A DNA stretch of 64,000 nt from Candidatus Rifleibacteriota bacterium (GTDB lineage Bacteria > Riflebacteria > Ozemobacteria > Ozemobacterales > Ozemobacteraceae): contig JAKQQP010000385.1 of the NCBI GenBank assembly GCA_029564115.1, positions 5,891 to 69,890 on the forward strand, written 5' to 3'. Positions 28,139 through 37,612 of this stretch are shown here, one piece after another (position 1 is the stretch's first letter; each line of letters begins with the position of its first letter). Below the pieces are notes generated by a model. It saw only the letters and a program-made list of their open reading frames with translations. It ran no database searches and had not been told where the DNA came from. Both the position numbers and the translations under genes were made by a program.

Positions 28139-28771
28139 TCAGCATCTGCGGGCGATGACACTGGCACCACCCTGCACTCTCTGCCCAAGCTTAACTTCAA
28201 TTCTGGCATCGAGAGGCATGTAAATCTCGGTTCGCGAGCCGAATCTGATCAGGCCAAAACGTTCACCGGCACCAACATGGTCTCCGGGGTTTTTCCAGCA
28301 CAGGATTCGTCTGGCGATGAGGCCGGCAATCTGCTTAACCAAAATTCTGTAGCCATCTGCATCTTCAATACCGACGGCATTCTGCTCATTTTTTACAGAA
28401 GCCTTTGGCTCAAACGCAGCCAGAAATTCTCCGGGGCTGTAGTGGCGATATGCAATTTTGCCCTTGATCGGCGAACGGTTGATATGAACGTCGAAAACCG
28501 AAAGAAAAATACTGACTCTTTTGGCCGGGCCATCGATGAAAGGCACATGCTCGACCGAATCTATGCCTACGACTTTGCCATCTGCCGGCGAAACGATCAA
28601 ACACTCGCCCTCGGGAATAAGGCGTTCAGGGTCACGAAAAAAATAAAGCGTAAAAGCTGTGGCGAGGTAAAAAATACGCCCCAGCCAACGACTGATACTC
28701 GAGAAAACAACCGCAAGAGCGAGCAGAGAACCAGCCATGAAATAACCTTCTCTGTGAATAGGGCTTCGCAT
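28139..28771 (-). CDS. psd: phosphatidylserine decarboxylase proenzyme, short type
   Basis: 210 residues, the size of the short bacterial/archaeal class. An N-terminal membrane hairpin (12-45) is followed by FFRDPER and the conserved VSPADGKV. The self-cleavage site is the GS pair in LIRFGSRTE, where the serine becomes the pyruvoyl cofactor. AAGGAG lies 7 bases before the ATG. It is transcribed from a strong promoter with a perfect dyad in its spacer, and pssA follows after one base. Confidence 0.96.
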   Translation of the reverse strand: MRSPIHREGYFMAGSLLALAVVFSSISRWLGRIFYLATAFTLYFFRDPERLIPEGECLIVSPADGKVVGIDSVEHVPFIDGPAKRVSIFLSVFDVHINRSPIKGKIAYRHYSPGEFLAAFEPKASVKNEQNAVGIEDADGYRILVKQIAGLIARRILCWKNPGDHVGAGERFGLIRFGSRTEIYMPLDARIEVKLGQRVQGGASVIARRC

Positions 28772-28812
28772 TAAAGAGCTCCTTGATAAAATTCCAGCTT
28801 GTTCGAAAGCAT

Positions 28813-28841
28813 ATTATAAATCCATGCTCATAGCATGTCAA
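28813..28841 (-). promoter_or_regulatory. psd-pssA promoter with an embedded palindrome
   Basis: On the minus strand TTGACA (28841-28836), 17 bases, TATAAT (28818-28813): a consensus promoter. The spacer contains the perfect palindrome CATGCT-ATG-AGCATG (28823-28837), whose arm overlaps the -35 box. A repressor bound there would block RNA polymerase. Confidence 0.8.
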
Positions 28842-28907
28842 GGCACGAATACGGCAGTGCAGGCCATCTGAAAGCAGTCACCCCACCTCAAAAAGCACTG
28901 AGCCCGT

Positions 28908-30698
28908 TCAATGAGTCGAATTAATGGCTGCAAGAAGATCAGGCCACAACGTTTCTCGGGCAAAATCGAGAAAGAAATACGAAGACGGTGACATGCCCGC
29001 AAAGTCAGTCGCCCAGGTCGCTTTATCGGGAAAAGTGATTGAAATACCAGCGGCACCGGGAAAATGGCTGTGAGAATGGTATTCAGCTATGATCAGCCCT
29101 GGGAACTCACGCAGCAGATTTTCAGTTTCGATTCTGGCGGTAGTCAAAGGGCCGTAAGCATGAGTAACAAAGCTTTTCAGATCACGCATTTCAGCTTGTT
29201 CAAAAGCCTGTATCACATATTTTTTTTCGCCTTCTTCGACGTGATACTCGAGACTGTCACGTAAATTACCCAGAACCGTGGCATAAAGCTCTATTTCATC
29301 GTTGATTTTGATGAACCAGCTGTGCAATTGCTGCATAAACGCAGGAAGTGATGAATTGCGAATCAGAGAAATTGTCACCGGCTGCTGCAAAATCCCTTCA
29401 AGATATTTTTTGCGATATTCTTCGCAGATTATTTTGCCAAGTGCTTCTCCGTCAAGGCCAGAAACTGCAGTTTCCCTGAGCCGTCTGCCAATCTGTCTGT
29501 ATGGCAACCCCGTAGCGGGCACAAAAGCCTGAGAGAAAAGAGTAGTCGCAGCACAGTTTCTGAACTGCCAGGCGACTTCAATACTGCCCATGCTGCAGGC
29601 GTCAAAAGCAAGCAGTTCAAGAGGCCGGCGGCTGCCATCAAAATTTTCGGCGGCTGCGGCAATATATGCAGCAATTTCAATCGGGCTGCCAACTTTGTCA
29701 GCGCTGTTATCAACAATAAGCGATCGGCGCAGGCCCGCCGAATTTTTCCAGCCATCGGCGTGAGAACTGATAACCATTGAATAACGTCTGGCAGGAAAAG
29801 CCCGGCGTGCCCAGAGAATAAAGTCAGCGATCAATTCTCCGGAACCCGAGTCATACTCTCCGAGGGCAGCTAACTCGACAACTTTTTTATCTGTGAGCAT
29901 CAGCCTTTTACAGCCCTCGACAGGCGAGTCTGATTGAACAAGAATTTGCATACCCGCCGGCAGGCCAGCTTCTGCGATATCTTCGATGTTCGTGTTTATA
30001 AATGTTGCCAGACTGTTATCACCGGCCATGTGCAGTAAAAGCACATGCTCATTTGGGTAAGCGCCAGAATTTCCAAGATGCAGCGAATCAGCCATAGCTG
30101 TGTAAGCGGCTTTAACTTCTGGAATCTGGTCTAGAGGCTGAGAGACAAGCTTGTCAGGAAATTTTTCGAGAACTTCAGCGATTCGTTCTACTGTATTGTC
30201 AATATGCTCGGCCTTCAATTCTTCGGGGCGGATGCGGCGACCATAACGCTCTCGCAGAGAGCGTGCAATCATAGATCTGGCGGTTGAGCGCAAATCGATA
30301 GTCACAGCAACTTCGCCGTAGAGACCTGCAGAATTGGCCGCCATCCATTCAAGAACGAGATTTCGATGAACTGCATGTCGACAAAAAATAACGACCTGAT
30401 CTCTGATGCTTACGGGTTGAAGCGAAAATCGGCCATACTCATCGGCGTTGACCGGCCCTGACAAATCGTCTTGAATCGTCAGGGAAAAAGGCCTCAGATC
30501 GGCAATCGAAGGCGTTATTCCACCGAGATCGCTATGCATGGCGACATCAGAAAGATTGATCACTCCCGAAAGCCTCAAATCGGTAGGCACGGGAAAATTA
30601 AAAATCAGGGTCGGTTTCGATTCGCCAGAACAGCCCACAAAAACGATTGCCAGCATCGAGATCAGAAAAAGAACCTTGCGAGAAATTTTAACTTTCAT
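28908..30698 (-). CDS. clostripain-family (C11) cysteine peptidase lipoprotein
   Basis: 596 residues. The start at 30698 gives a lipoprotein signal: a charged N-terminus, a hydrophobic core and FVGC with the acylated Cys near residue 22. The catalytic pair of family C11 is present: His in ISSHADGW (about residue 314) and Cys in AFDACSMGSIE (about 367). The N-terminal ~200 residues are a separate beta-rich and helical domain. C11 enzymes cleave after Arg or Lys and usually activate themselves. It was likely exported and anchored to the envelope. It lies between psd and serS, with no clear functional link to either. Confidence 0.88.
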   Translation of the reverse strand: MKVKISRKVLFLISMLAIVFVGCSGESKPTLIFNFPVPTDLRLSGVINLSDVAMHSDLGGITPSIADLRPFSLTIQDDLSGPVNADEYGRFSLQPVSIRDQVVIFCRHAVHRNLVLEWMAANSAGLYGEVAVTIDLRSTARSMIARSLRERYGRRIRPEELKAEHIDNTVERIAEVLEKFPDKLVSQPLDQIPEVKAAYTAMADSLHLGNSGAYPNEHVLLLHMAGDNSLATFINTNIEDIAEAGLPAGMQILVQSDSPVEGCKRLMLTDKKVVELAALGEYDSGSGELIADFILWARRAFPARRYSMVISSHADGWKNSAGLRRSLIVDNSADKVGSPIEIAAYIAAAAENFDGSRRPLELLAFDACSMGSIEVAWQFRNCAATTLFSQAFVPATGLPYRQIGRRLRETAVSGLDGEALGKIICEEYRKKYLEGILQQPVTISLIRNSSLPAFMQQLHSWFIKINDEIELYATVLGNLRDSLEYHVEEGEKKYVIQAFEQAEMRDLKSFVTHAYGPLTTARIETENLLREFPGLIIAEYHSHSHFPGAAGISITFPDKATWATDFAGMSPSSYFFLDFARETLWPDLLAAINSTH

Positions 30699-30728
30699 GT
30701 ATTGCAGCAGCAGACCCCTTCTCGTATA

Positions 30729-30762
30729 ACAGGGCGACAACGAACACTCGCTGACGCCCTGT
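30729..30762 (-). other. strong hairpin between serS and the C11 peptidase gene
   Basis: ACAGGGCG (30729-30736) pairs perfectly with CGCCCTGT (30755-30762). On the minus strand no T-run follows, so it is not an ordinary terminator. It lies in front of the C11 peptidase start, 30 bases from it. Confidence 0.4.
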
Positions 30763-30785
30763 AACAGCAGAATCTGTCAGAAATT

Positions 30786-32177
30786 TCAGCAACCCGGCTC
30801 CAGGTGAGTTTTGCCCCCCATGTATGGGCGCAAAACTTCAGGAATGCATACTCTGCCGCCTTCATCCTGAAAATTCTCGAGAATTGCCAGCCAGGTGCGG
30901 CCAACAGCGAGACCTGAACCATTCAATGTATGAACGAACGCCGTTTTCGACTTGGCATCCGCGCCCTTGTATCTGATACCGGCACGACGCGCCTGAAAGT
31001 CTTCAAAATTACTGCAAGAGCTGATTTCGCGGTAGGTATTCTGAGATGGCAACCAGACTTCTATATCGTAGGTCTTTGCCGCCGAAAAACCCAGATCGCC
31101 AGAACAAAGAGCAACCACCCGATAGGCGAGACCAAGCTGGCGCAGTATTTCTTCTGCATTATCAAGCAATTTTTCAAGCTCTTCATAAGAGTCTTCAGGT
31201 CTGCAAAATTTAACCAGTTCAACTTTATCGAACTGATGCTGCCTGATCAAACCGCGTGTGTCACGGCCATAGCTTCCAGCTTCACTCCTAAAACAGGGAG
31301 TATAAGCGGTGTAGCGAAGAGTAAGCTCTGATTCTTTCAATATTTCATTGGCATGCAGGTTGGTAACCGGAACTTCAGCAGTTGGAATCAGGTAGTAATC
31401 GAGCCCCTGAAGTTTAAACAGATCCTGTTCAAACTTCGGCAACTGCCCGGTACCTTTCATTGATTCGGCATTTACCATGAATGGCGGAAGTATTTCACGA
31501 TAACCGTGCTTTTGAGTGTGAGTATCGAGCATAAAATTGATCAGAGCACGCTCAAGTCTAGCGCCTTCACCGCTCAACACCGAAAATCTGGAACCGGTAA
31601 GCTTGGCAGCCCGGTCAAAATCAAGAATGCCAAGACTTGCGCCAAGATCGACGTGATCTTTTACCTGAAAACGAAACTCAGGCGCCTTTCCGAATTTTCT
31701 GATTTCAATATTTGCGGTTTCGTCGCGCCCAGCAGGGGTTGTAGCGTGCGGCACATTCGGAATGGTCAAAAGCATTGCGCTCAGCTTCTGATCTATCGCT
31801 TCAAGACTTGTCTCAAGCTCTTTTATCTGATTACCGACTTCTTTCATCCCGGCAAAAAGATCTTCACACGGCTCTTTGGCAACCTTGCGGCGACCGATTT
31901 CCTTGTTAACATTGTTACGTTCGGCCTGAAGGCCTTCAACTCTGCCGATGAGCTCTCGTCGTTGAGCATCGAGTTCTTCAAGAGGCTGAAGCTTGTCGAT
32001 AACCACTTTTGAAGCATTATCGACAAGTGCTTCAAGTATTTTGCCAGGTTCACTCGGGTTCCCGGCTTCCTGAAGGATTGTTTTATTGACAGCGTTTTCC
32101 AGTGAGGCATCGCCACGTTTGATCATGGCAGCCTTGAAAAGATCGGGGTTGGAGCGAATCCATTTGATGTCGAGCAT
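30786..32177 (-). CDS. serS: seryl-tRNA synthetase with an N-terminal insertion
   Basis: 463 residues, against about 425 in most bacteria. Class II motifs are intact: motif 2 [21 protein letters not shown], split here as [15 protein letters not shown] and [12 protein letters not shown], and motif 3 in [16 protein letters not shown]. The start [14 protein letters not shown] at 32177 matches the family. The extra length is a segment at residues 23-60 between KRG and the first coiled-coil arm ([11 protein letters not shown]). GGAGG lies 13 bases before the ATG. It is downstream of the aminotransferase with about 110 bases between. Confidence 0.96.
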   Translation of the reverse strand: MLDIKWIRSNPDLFKAAMIKRGDASLENAVNKTILQEAGNPSEPGKILEALVDNASKVVIDKLQPLEELDAQRRELIGRVEGLQAERNNVNKEIGRRKVAKEPCEDLFAGMKEVGNQIKELETSLEAIDQKLSAMLLTIPNVPHATTPAGRDETANIEIRKFGKAPEFRFQVKDHVDLGASLGILDFDRAAKLTGSRFSVLSGEGARLERALINFMLDTHTQKHGYREILPPFMVNAESMKGTGQLPKFEQDLFKLQGLDYYLIPTAEVPVTNLHANEILKESELTLRYTAYTPCFRSEAGSYGRDTRGLIRQHQFDKVELVKFCRPEDSYEELEKLLDNAEEILRQLGLAYRVVALCSGDLGFSAAKTYDIEVWLPSQNTYREISSCSNFEDFQARRAGIRYKGADAKSKTAFVHTLNGSGLAVGRTWLAILENFQDEGGRVCIPEVLRPYMGGKTHLEPGC

Positions 32178-32287
32178 GAGTTTAACGATGCCTCCGTTAT
32201 GAATGTTCAGGCGTGTAGGATACTCCTTTACCCCTGTTCTTTCAAGAGTGTTTGTTGCCGACAATGCGACAGGCGCCCGCGCTGAAA

Positions 32288-33577
32288 TCAGAGCATGGGT
32301 CTGACTTGATTAGCCTTGAAGCACTTGAATGCCTTCAACGCTTCTGAAATTATCAGAATGCTTCGTCGCATTTTTTCGGGCGGAACTACCAGCGCCATAC
32401 GTATTTCATTGCGCCCATGACCCGAATGCAGGTAAAAACTTCCGGCCGGGGTTACCGCTACGGTTTCGCCACCCATATTGAATTTTTCGAGCATAAAGTG
32501 ACAAAATTCGGTCACGTCTTCAAATTCAGGAAATTTGACCATCACGTAGAAAGCACCGTTTGGCCTGGGAGCGACAACATGGGGCAGGTATTCTTTGATC
32601 GCTTCCATGGTTGCGTCGAGACGCTCCCGATAAGTCTGTCGAAGACTTTCAAGGTAGTCAGGACGGGCCAAAACAGCGTCGTAAGCGCCTGCGACACCAT
32701 ATTGCAACAAATCAGAAACGCAGGCAACCGTGTGAGCATTGACCAGAGCGATCCGGTCAACTATTGGTTTACGACCGATAACAAAGCCAATTCTGACACC
32801 ACAAAGCGAAAAAGACTTGCTCGCAGAGTCTACGACAATCATCAAATTTTTCAGTTTTTCGTTGAGCTCGTCGTTTTCAAGGTCGATCTGCAGAACGCTG
32901 AACGCTTCTTCGTCGCCCAGGATCATCTCGCGGTAAACTTCGTCGCTTATGAGAAAAATGTCATTTTTAACGCAGACGCGTGCCAGGCGCTCCATCTCAA
33001 CTTTGGTAAAAATTTTGCCGGAGGGGTTATTCGGGCTGTTCACCAGAATAGCCTTGGTTTTAGGGGTTATCAGCTTCTCAATTTCCTCTTCTGAGGGAAG
33101 AGCAAAACCCTGTTCGGCGGTTGTGGGAATAGTCTTCAAAACACCGCCGGCAACAGCCAGGAAACCCATATATGGAGAGAAAAAAGGTTCGATCGTCAAA
33201 ATTTCATCGCCGGGGTTACATATTGCCAGAAAAGTATTGTTGAGGGCGTGCGAAGCGCCCATGGTGACGAGAATGTTATCGGTGTCGACCACAAGGTGCG
33301 GAACACCACGTCGGTCAAAATAATGGTTCAGGTATCTGGCAAATGTTTCACGGAGGTATTTTTCGCCTATGTAAGGTGAATAATTGATCTGGCCGGTCTG
33401 GGCTTTGCGATTTATCGCTTCGGCAAATTCGGGGATACATTCGACGTCTGGTTGCCCGATATTCAGCTCATAAACAATCTTTCCGTGAGCAACGAGTTCT
33501 TTGGCAATAGCCATCATTTTGCGAATCGGGCTTGGGGCAAGATGTTTCACACGCTCGGCATATTTTTCTTCAAACAT
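32288..33577 (-). CDS. class I PLP-dependent aminotransferase (AspB type)
   Basis: 429 residues. Fold type I aminotransferase: the substrate-binding [11 protein letters not shown], the cofactor-contacting SDEVYREMI and the Schiff-base lysine in [15 protein letters not shown] (about residue 252) are all present, as is NEIRMALV with the carboxylate-binding Arg. The closest types act on aspartate or aromatic amino acids; the exact substrate cannot be told. A promoter with an overlapping dyad lies upstream, and serS follows. Confidence 0.92.
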   Translation of the reverse strand: MFEEKYAERVKHLAPSPIRKMMAIAKELVAHGKIVYELNIGQPDVECIPEFAEAINRKAQTGQINYSPYIGEKYLRETFARYLNHYFDRRGVPHLVVDTDNILVTMGASHALNNTFLAICNPGDEILTIEPFFSPYMGFLAVAGGVLKTIPTTAEQGFALPSEEEIEKLITPKTKAILVNSPNNPSGKIFTKVEMERLARVCVKNDIFLISDEVYREMILGDEEAFSVLQIDLENDELNEKLKNLMIVVDSASKSFSLCGVRIGFVIGRKPIVDRIALVNAHTVACVSDLLQYGVAGAYDAVLARPDYLESLRQTYRERLDATMEAIKEYLPHVVAPRPNGAFYVMVKFPEFEDVTEFCHFMLEKFNMGGETVAVTPAGSFYLHSGHGRNEIRMALVVPPEKMRRSILIISEALKAFKCFKANQVRPML

Positions 33578-33612
33578 ACGTAAACCTTCCCTTTTATATT
33601 TTCTATTTTGGT

Positions 33613-33648
33613 GCGGTTCATTTTAACCGCTTTTAACGCAAAAAACAA
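33613..33648 (-). promoter_or_regulatory. aminotransferase promoter overlapped by a palindrome
   Basis: On the minus strand TTGTTT (33648-33643), 17 bases, TAAAAT (33625-33620). The palindrome GCGGTT-CATTTT-AACCGC (33613-33630) covers the -10 box, as an operator would. Confidence 0.45.
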
Positions 33649-33706
33649 TAGCGAAAAGACGGGCAGCATCGAGCGATATAAGCATTCTTGGCGGTTTTAA
33701 ACAGTA

Positions 33707-34396
33707 TCAGGCCAGCAGTTCGCTATCGTTGTCCTTCAATGCTCCATAGACGGAGAAAGTATCTTTCAACAGGGTTCCCCATTGTTCGGGTGGCAGCTTG
33801 GCGCCGCGATGAATTATCAGAGAATCGTTTTGTGCTTCAACCTGAGCGTCCGTGCCAGCAAATTTCATGAAAGCTTTTCTGATACGGTCATCAAAAAAAC
33901 TGCGGGTTTCAGACTCAACCATTCCCTGAAGAACAAATGCTGAAGAGAAACGCTCGTCTTCGGGGAAGTTTATATCCTGACCACCAAAAAGTTTACCAAG
34001 ATAGTCAAAAAAAGAGTTCTCACGACGCAGATAAAAATGGGGAAGGTTTAAATCCGGGTCGGTGATTATGCACAGTGTATATGAGTAATGAGTCTTGTTT
34101 TTGCCGCTGCCAGAAGCGTAATTGTAGTCTGTAAGCACCACTTTCACGCCATCACGCACGCCAACCATGACATTGCGATTTTCATGAGAATGGCCGCGTT
34201 TGAAAATGTTTAAATGAGCGAACCTGTCTCTTATCGAATTATCACGATCAACGTAGGTAAAACCCATTTTCGGGGCCATTGCCTTGAGGGTATCACAGCG
34301 CTTCTTTTCCTGGTAAATAATATAGCCCACGACAAATATAAAAAAGAAAAACACACCGAAAAACATCACAAATTCAAAAACTTCAAGCCAATCCAT
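33707..34396 (-). CDS. membrane-anchored protein of unknown function
   Basis: 229 residues. One N-terminal membrane helix (8-28, rich in Phe and Val) and a soluble domain that may resemble DUF3137-like proteins: LKAMAPKMGFTYVDRD, then VRDGVKVVLTDYNYASGSGK and YTLCIITDPDLNLPHFYLRR. Topology would place most of the protein in the cytoplasm. AGAGGT precedes the ATG. No function can be inferred from its neighbours. Confidence 0.65.
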   Translation of the reverse strand: MDWLEVFEFVMFFGVFFFFIFVVGYIIYQEKKRCDTLKAMAPKMGFTYVDRDNSIRDRFAHLNIFKRGHSHENRNVMVGVRDGVKVVLTDYNYASGSGKNKTHYSYTLCIITDPDLNLPHFYLRRENSFFDYLGKLFGGQDINFPEDERFSSAFVLQGMVESETRSFFDDRIRKAFMKFAGTDAQVEAQNDSLIIHRGAKLPPEQWGTLLKDTFSVYGALKDNDSELLA

Positions 34397-34405
34397 GCGG
34401 TACCT

Positions 34406-34504
34406 CTATCTTTTTGTATGATCCATTTCACATTCACAGCAAAACTGATAAAAATCGACAATCCTGCGCAAAGTATAAATCGCCACGAGCGCAATTACAA
34501 TCAT
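34406..34504 (-). CDS. possible 32-residue membrane peptide
   Basis: A short frame starting MIVIALVAIYTLRRIV and ending with a Cys-rich CCECEMDHTKR. Its TAG overlaps the Shine-Dalgarno region of the next gene. A longer version (from 34591) would begin inside the gld terminator. No ribosome site is seen, so it may not be real. Confidence 0.2.
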   Translation of the reverse strand: MIVIALVAIYTLRRIVDFYQFCCECEMDHTKR

Positions 34505-34550
34505 AAAACGTCGCTCTGAAGCAAACACAAACATTCTTTCCGCCAGATTG

Positions 34551-34581
34551 AAAAAGCAGGCCAGCCAAATGTCTGACCTGC
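34551..34581 (-). terminator. terminator of the gld-type ABC operon
   Basis: On the minus strand GCAGGTCAG pairs with CTGGCCTGC (nine pairs, one G-U) around an eight-base loop and is followed by TTTTT. Confidence 0.8.
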
Positions 34582-34620
34582 CAGCAAACAAATAAATACA
34601 CGTGATAAACGCGTTAGCGA

Positions 34621-36009
34621 TTATTTTATCTGTGAATCCTCTGCTACAGAGGATGGTTCGGCAACAATTACCTTCACTTCTTCTGGTGAACGCCGCAATT
34701 TGCGCATAAAAGCGACAAAGGCATCATCGAGTTCAGCACTGATATCTATCAATTCACCCTTCATCAGCAAACTCTGACTCGCACCCTTGCGCATGCCAAG
34801 CCAGATGTTGATTTTTTCCGCGTTAGTCCGCAATTCGATGTTGCGGCATTTATCCTTGTCATGCAAGCCGTAGGCTTCAAGATTTTCAGCCGGGGCAAAC
34901 GAATTCACCCTCGATCTGACAAGTGAATTCACAAAATTTTTCACGTCAGCGTCGTTAATTTTCTGAATCCCGACCATCCAGCCCGTATCTTTCTTTTCAA
35001 TGGTGATAGAACCGGTCGCATCTGTTACCGTCATTTCAGTAAGCTCCGAAAGAGCCGGAATGTGCAGGAATTTTTCTCGCAGGTCGGTCAGGCGCAAGCG
35101 CAGACTATTCACCATAGAATTTTGTGCCGCGTGAACTGCCTTGTCACCAGCGATTCTGACGAAGGTTTCGACGCCAGTCATTTCGCCGGCTTCAAACCCG
35201 AATTCTCGGTTTTCAGCGGCAACAAGCCTGATTTTCAGGCTTGGGCTGGCAAAACCATATATTTCGGTATTTTCCGGGTGGTCTTCTACAAAACGAGAAA
35301 CTCTGATATTCTGCAGGTTTTGCAGCAACTCTGCGACAACAACCCCATCAGCAGGGAGTTTTACTGGCGACTCGATCTGCCAGTCAGAAAGAGAAGCGCT
35401 CTGCCTCAATTCAATTTTTCCATCCTGAGATTCGATAGTTATAGAACTGACCTGACCGAAGTCTTCGATGAACAGCTGACGGTCACGAAGATCCTCAAGG
35501 GCTCTGGCAAAAGAACCGCTTATGTAGCCGGGCACCATGAATATTCTTGCATCGCCTTTTTTTTGCAGGTAATAAGAATTGCCAACCTGACTTTTAGAGC
35601 CAAGTTTGAGTTCAGAAACACCGCTGGCAGTTTCTATCATAACAGCAGGCGCGTTGGCATCGATGCCGAAAACCGCCGTATCCGTAGCATTTTCGACAAC
35701 AACGAGTTCAGATTTCAGTTCGGCAAAATGCCTGGCAATGCCATCTGCCTCATTTTTATCACTTCTAAACTCTGCCGGAACAGTAATTCGACTTTTGCCA
35801 TCGGCATACTCAACCTTCAACTCGATATCTTCCCCTGTTTTCCAGGCGATCGAAGTTATTTCTCCGGCACTGCAGTTTAGAATAGATAAAGGCTTCTGAG
35901 CACCCGGCGCCAGAATTTCATCAGTTTCGTAATAATTTGCATACACCAACAACAGCATCAGAATTACAAAAGCGGCCAGTGTTGGCGCAAATCTCTTTTT
36001 CACTGTCAA
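34621..36009 (-). CDS. DUF4340 protein of the gld-type ABC operon
   Basis: 462 residues. One N-terminal membrane helix (9-25) and a repeated beta-rich periplasmic module: VFGIDANAPAVMIETASG and LKLGSKSQVGNSYYLQKKGD in the first copy, EIYGFASPSLKIRLV in the second, LEAYGLHDKDKCRNIEL in a third. This is the DUF4340 pattern, a protein that almost always follows GldG in ABC-2-type operons. It overlaps gldG by 4 bases and ends the operon before a terminator. The role in export is unknown. Confidence 0.88.
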   Translation of the reverse strand: MTVKKRFAPTLAAFVILMLLLVYANYYETDEILAPGAQKPLSILNCSAGEITSIAWKTGEDIELKVEYADGKSRITVPAEFRSDKNEADGIARHFAELKSELVVVENATDTAVFGIDANAPAVMIETASGVSELKLGSKSQVGNSYYLQKKGDARIFMVPGYISGSFARALEDLRDRQLFIEDFGQVSSITIESQDGKIELRQSASLSDWQIESPVKLPADGVVVAELLQNLQNIRVSRFVEDHPENTEIYGFASPSLKIRLVAAENREFGFEAGEMTGVETFVRIAGDKAVHAAQNSMVNSLRLRLTDLREKFLHIPALSELTEMTVTDATGSITIEKKDTGWMVGIQKINDADVKNFVNSLVRSRVNSFAPAENLEAYGLHDKDKCRNIELRTNAEKINIWLGMRKGASQSLLMKGELIDISAELDDAFVAFMRKLRRSPEEVKVIVAEPSSVAEDSQIK

Positions 36010-37607
36010 ACTCTCCTTCTGATCAGATAGACGAAAACTCCCAGCATTACAATAAATGCCGGAGCACCAAAAACACAGATCGAAAATATTTTTCCGGCAT
36101 CGTTTTCGTCAAAAACTATACGTGGCATTTCAAGCACTCTGGGGCGTATTGAAATCTGCCTGTTTTGCCCAACGAGCCAGTTTAAGCTATTTATGAAAAC
36201 ATCTCGATTCGCCAGGGTGCCAATATAGGCATTGGAAAAGAAATCTGAGTCGCCGTAAATCAAAGCCCTTGAGCCGGAGGCGACATCGGTTCTTTCAATT
36301 GCAACAGCCAGATTCAGTGGCCCGCGAATATCGCGACCGTTTTCAAAAGCGATATCGATCGTTTCCCCCTCTTTAAGCTGGCGCTTGGCCCATGAATTCT
36401 CGATCGACTTCAGAACGGGCGTCAATTTCAAGCCTTCTTTGCTGTCAGTGGTCAGGCTGCGGCAATGAAACATCAGCCCGAGCATGTTTTTGTCTTTTAT
36501 CGGTTTGACAATGGGGTGCTCTGCAAAATCTGGAGCAACCGTCCAGTAATTCCGACCAATTCCGCGGGGGTCGACAACAATATCGTTGTTGGCCAGAACA
36601 GCAAACTCGCTGAGAATAAAGCTTTCAAGTTTTTCCAGCTTGCGACCCGGGTCAAGAGCGATTGCCAGATGACCTTTTCCTGATCTGACATAGGTCTTCA
36701 GTCTTTCAATTTCAGTGTCGAGCAGATCCTGCTGAGGGTTAACAATCACCAGAACCGACACGCTATCATCGATATCGCTTTCGATAAGGCTTGCTTCGAC
36801 CACGTTGAAATTTTCTTTTACAAGCAGTTCGTTTACGCCGGCCAGATCTCCAGGTTTGAAACCCGTAATTGCAGCTTCACCGTGACCTTTGGAAAAAGCG
36901 ATCGTGCGCCTGATACCACTGGTTACGTTCAAGATTGCCGAAGTCAGTATCTGTTCGCCCATAAACTCAGGCTTTTTATCTGGGTCACCAAGCTGACCGG
37001 GCATATTGAAAAGATCGTTGCCCATAATATCCTGGCGACTGGACTCGCACTGCACTACAAGAGTGCCGAGCGAAGTGACGTTCATTGCCCTTGTCGTAAC
37101 CGGATCCCGCATCGGATCGACCATTGTAAAAGAAAATCTATCGCTGTGGCGTCTGTATTCATGCAAAAAATCTCGTATCATCGCCTCTTCAGCGCTGCCC
37201 TTCGGGTAGAAGGCAGTAACTTTAACTTCTTTTTCGAGACTTCTGACCGTATTAACGGTCATGTCGGCAAGCGAATACATGCCGCTGGCGGTAAAATCAT
37301 ACCTGAAATTTCGTCTGAAGCCGATGTGCGACAGCACTACTCCAATACCGATGATTATCAGAATCAGAGCGAAATCGTTGATCCACAAAATTGTTTTGCG
37401 GCTGGTGAAAATTTCTTTGGCCATGGCCGGGCGCATGATGAACGCTGCAACTGCAGTCAGAATACCGCCGGCAAGAGTCGCTGCGGCAGCATTCTCGCGG
37501 CTCGGAAAGTTTAGATAAAGCAGCCCTGCAAATATCAATATCCCGAGGGAGAGTATCAAAAGGATATATGGCAGCACCGGAATCTTGAATTTACGTTTGT
37601 CTTGCAT
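36006..37607 (-). CDS. gldG: GldG-type auxiliary protein of an ABC exporter
   Basis: 533 residues. Membrane helices near the N-terminus (about 12-30, 45-65 and 80-100) and one at the end, with a large extracytoplasmic domain: FRYDFTASGMYSLADMT is the typical family entry, then FSKGHGEAAITGF and the ABC_transp_aux core. The ATG at 37607 (MQDKRKFKI) has GGAGGTGAG just upstream and is preferred to a GTG 15 bases earlier. It starts 5 bases after gldF. In Bacteroidetes gliding the family forms a complex with GldA and GldF; elsewhere the cargo is not known. Confidence 0.9.
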   Translation of the reverse strand: MQDKRKFKIPVLPYILLILSLGILIFAGLLYLNFPSRENAAAATLAGGILTAVAAFIMRPAMAKEIFTSRKTILWINDFALILIIIGIGVVLSHIGFRRNFRYDFTASGMYSLADMTVNTVRSLEKEVKVTAFYPKGSAEEAMIRDFLHEYRRHSDRFSFTMVDPMRDPVTTRAMNVTSLGTLVVQCESSRQDIMGNDLFNMPGQLGDPDKKPEFMGEQILTSAILNVTSGIRRTIAFSKGHGEAAITGFKPGDLAGVNELLVKENFNVVEASLIESDIDDSVSVLVIVNPQQDLLDTEIERLKTYVRSGKGHLAIALDPGRKLEKLESFILSEFAVLANNDIVVDPRGIGRNYWTVAPDFAEHPIVKPIKDKNMLGLMFHCRSLTTDSKEGLKLTPVLKSIENSWAKRQLKEGETIDIAFENGRDIRGPLNLAVAIERTDVASGSRALIYGDSDFFSNAYIGTLANRDVFINSLNWLVGQNRQISIRPRVLEMPRIVFDENDAGKIFSICVFGAPAFIVMLGVFVYLIRRRV

Positions 37608-37612
37608 CGTTC

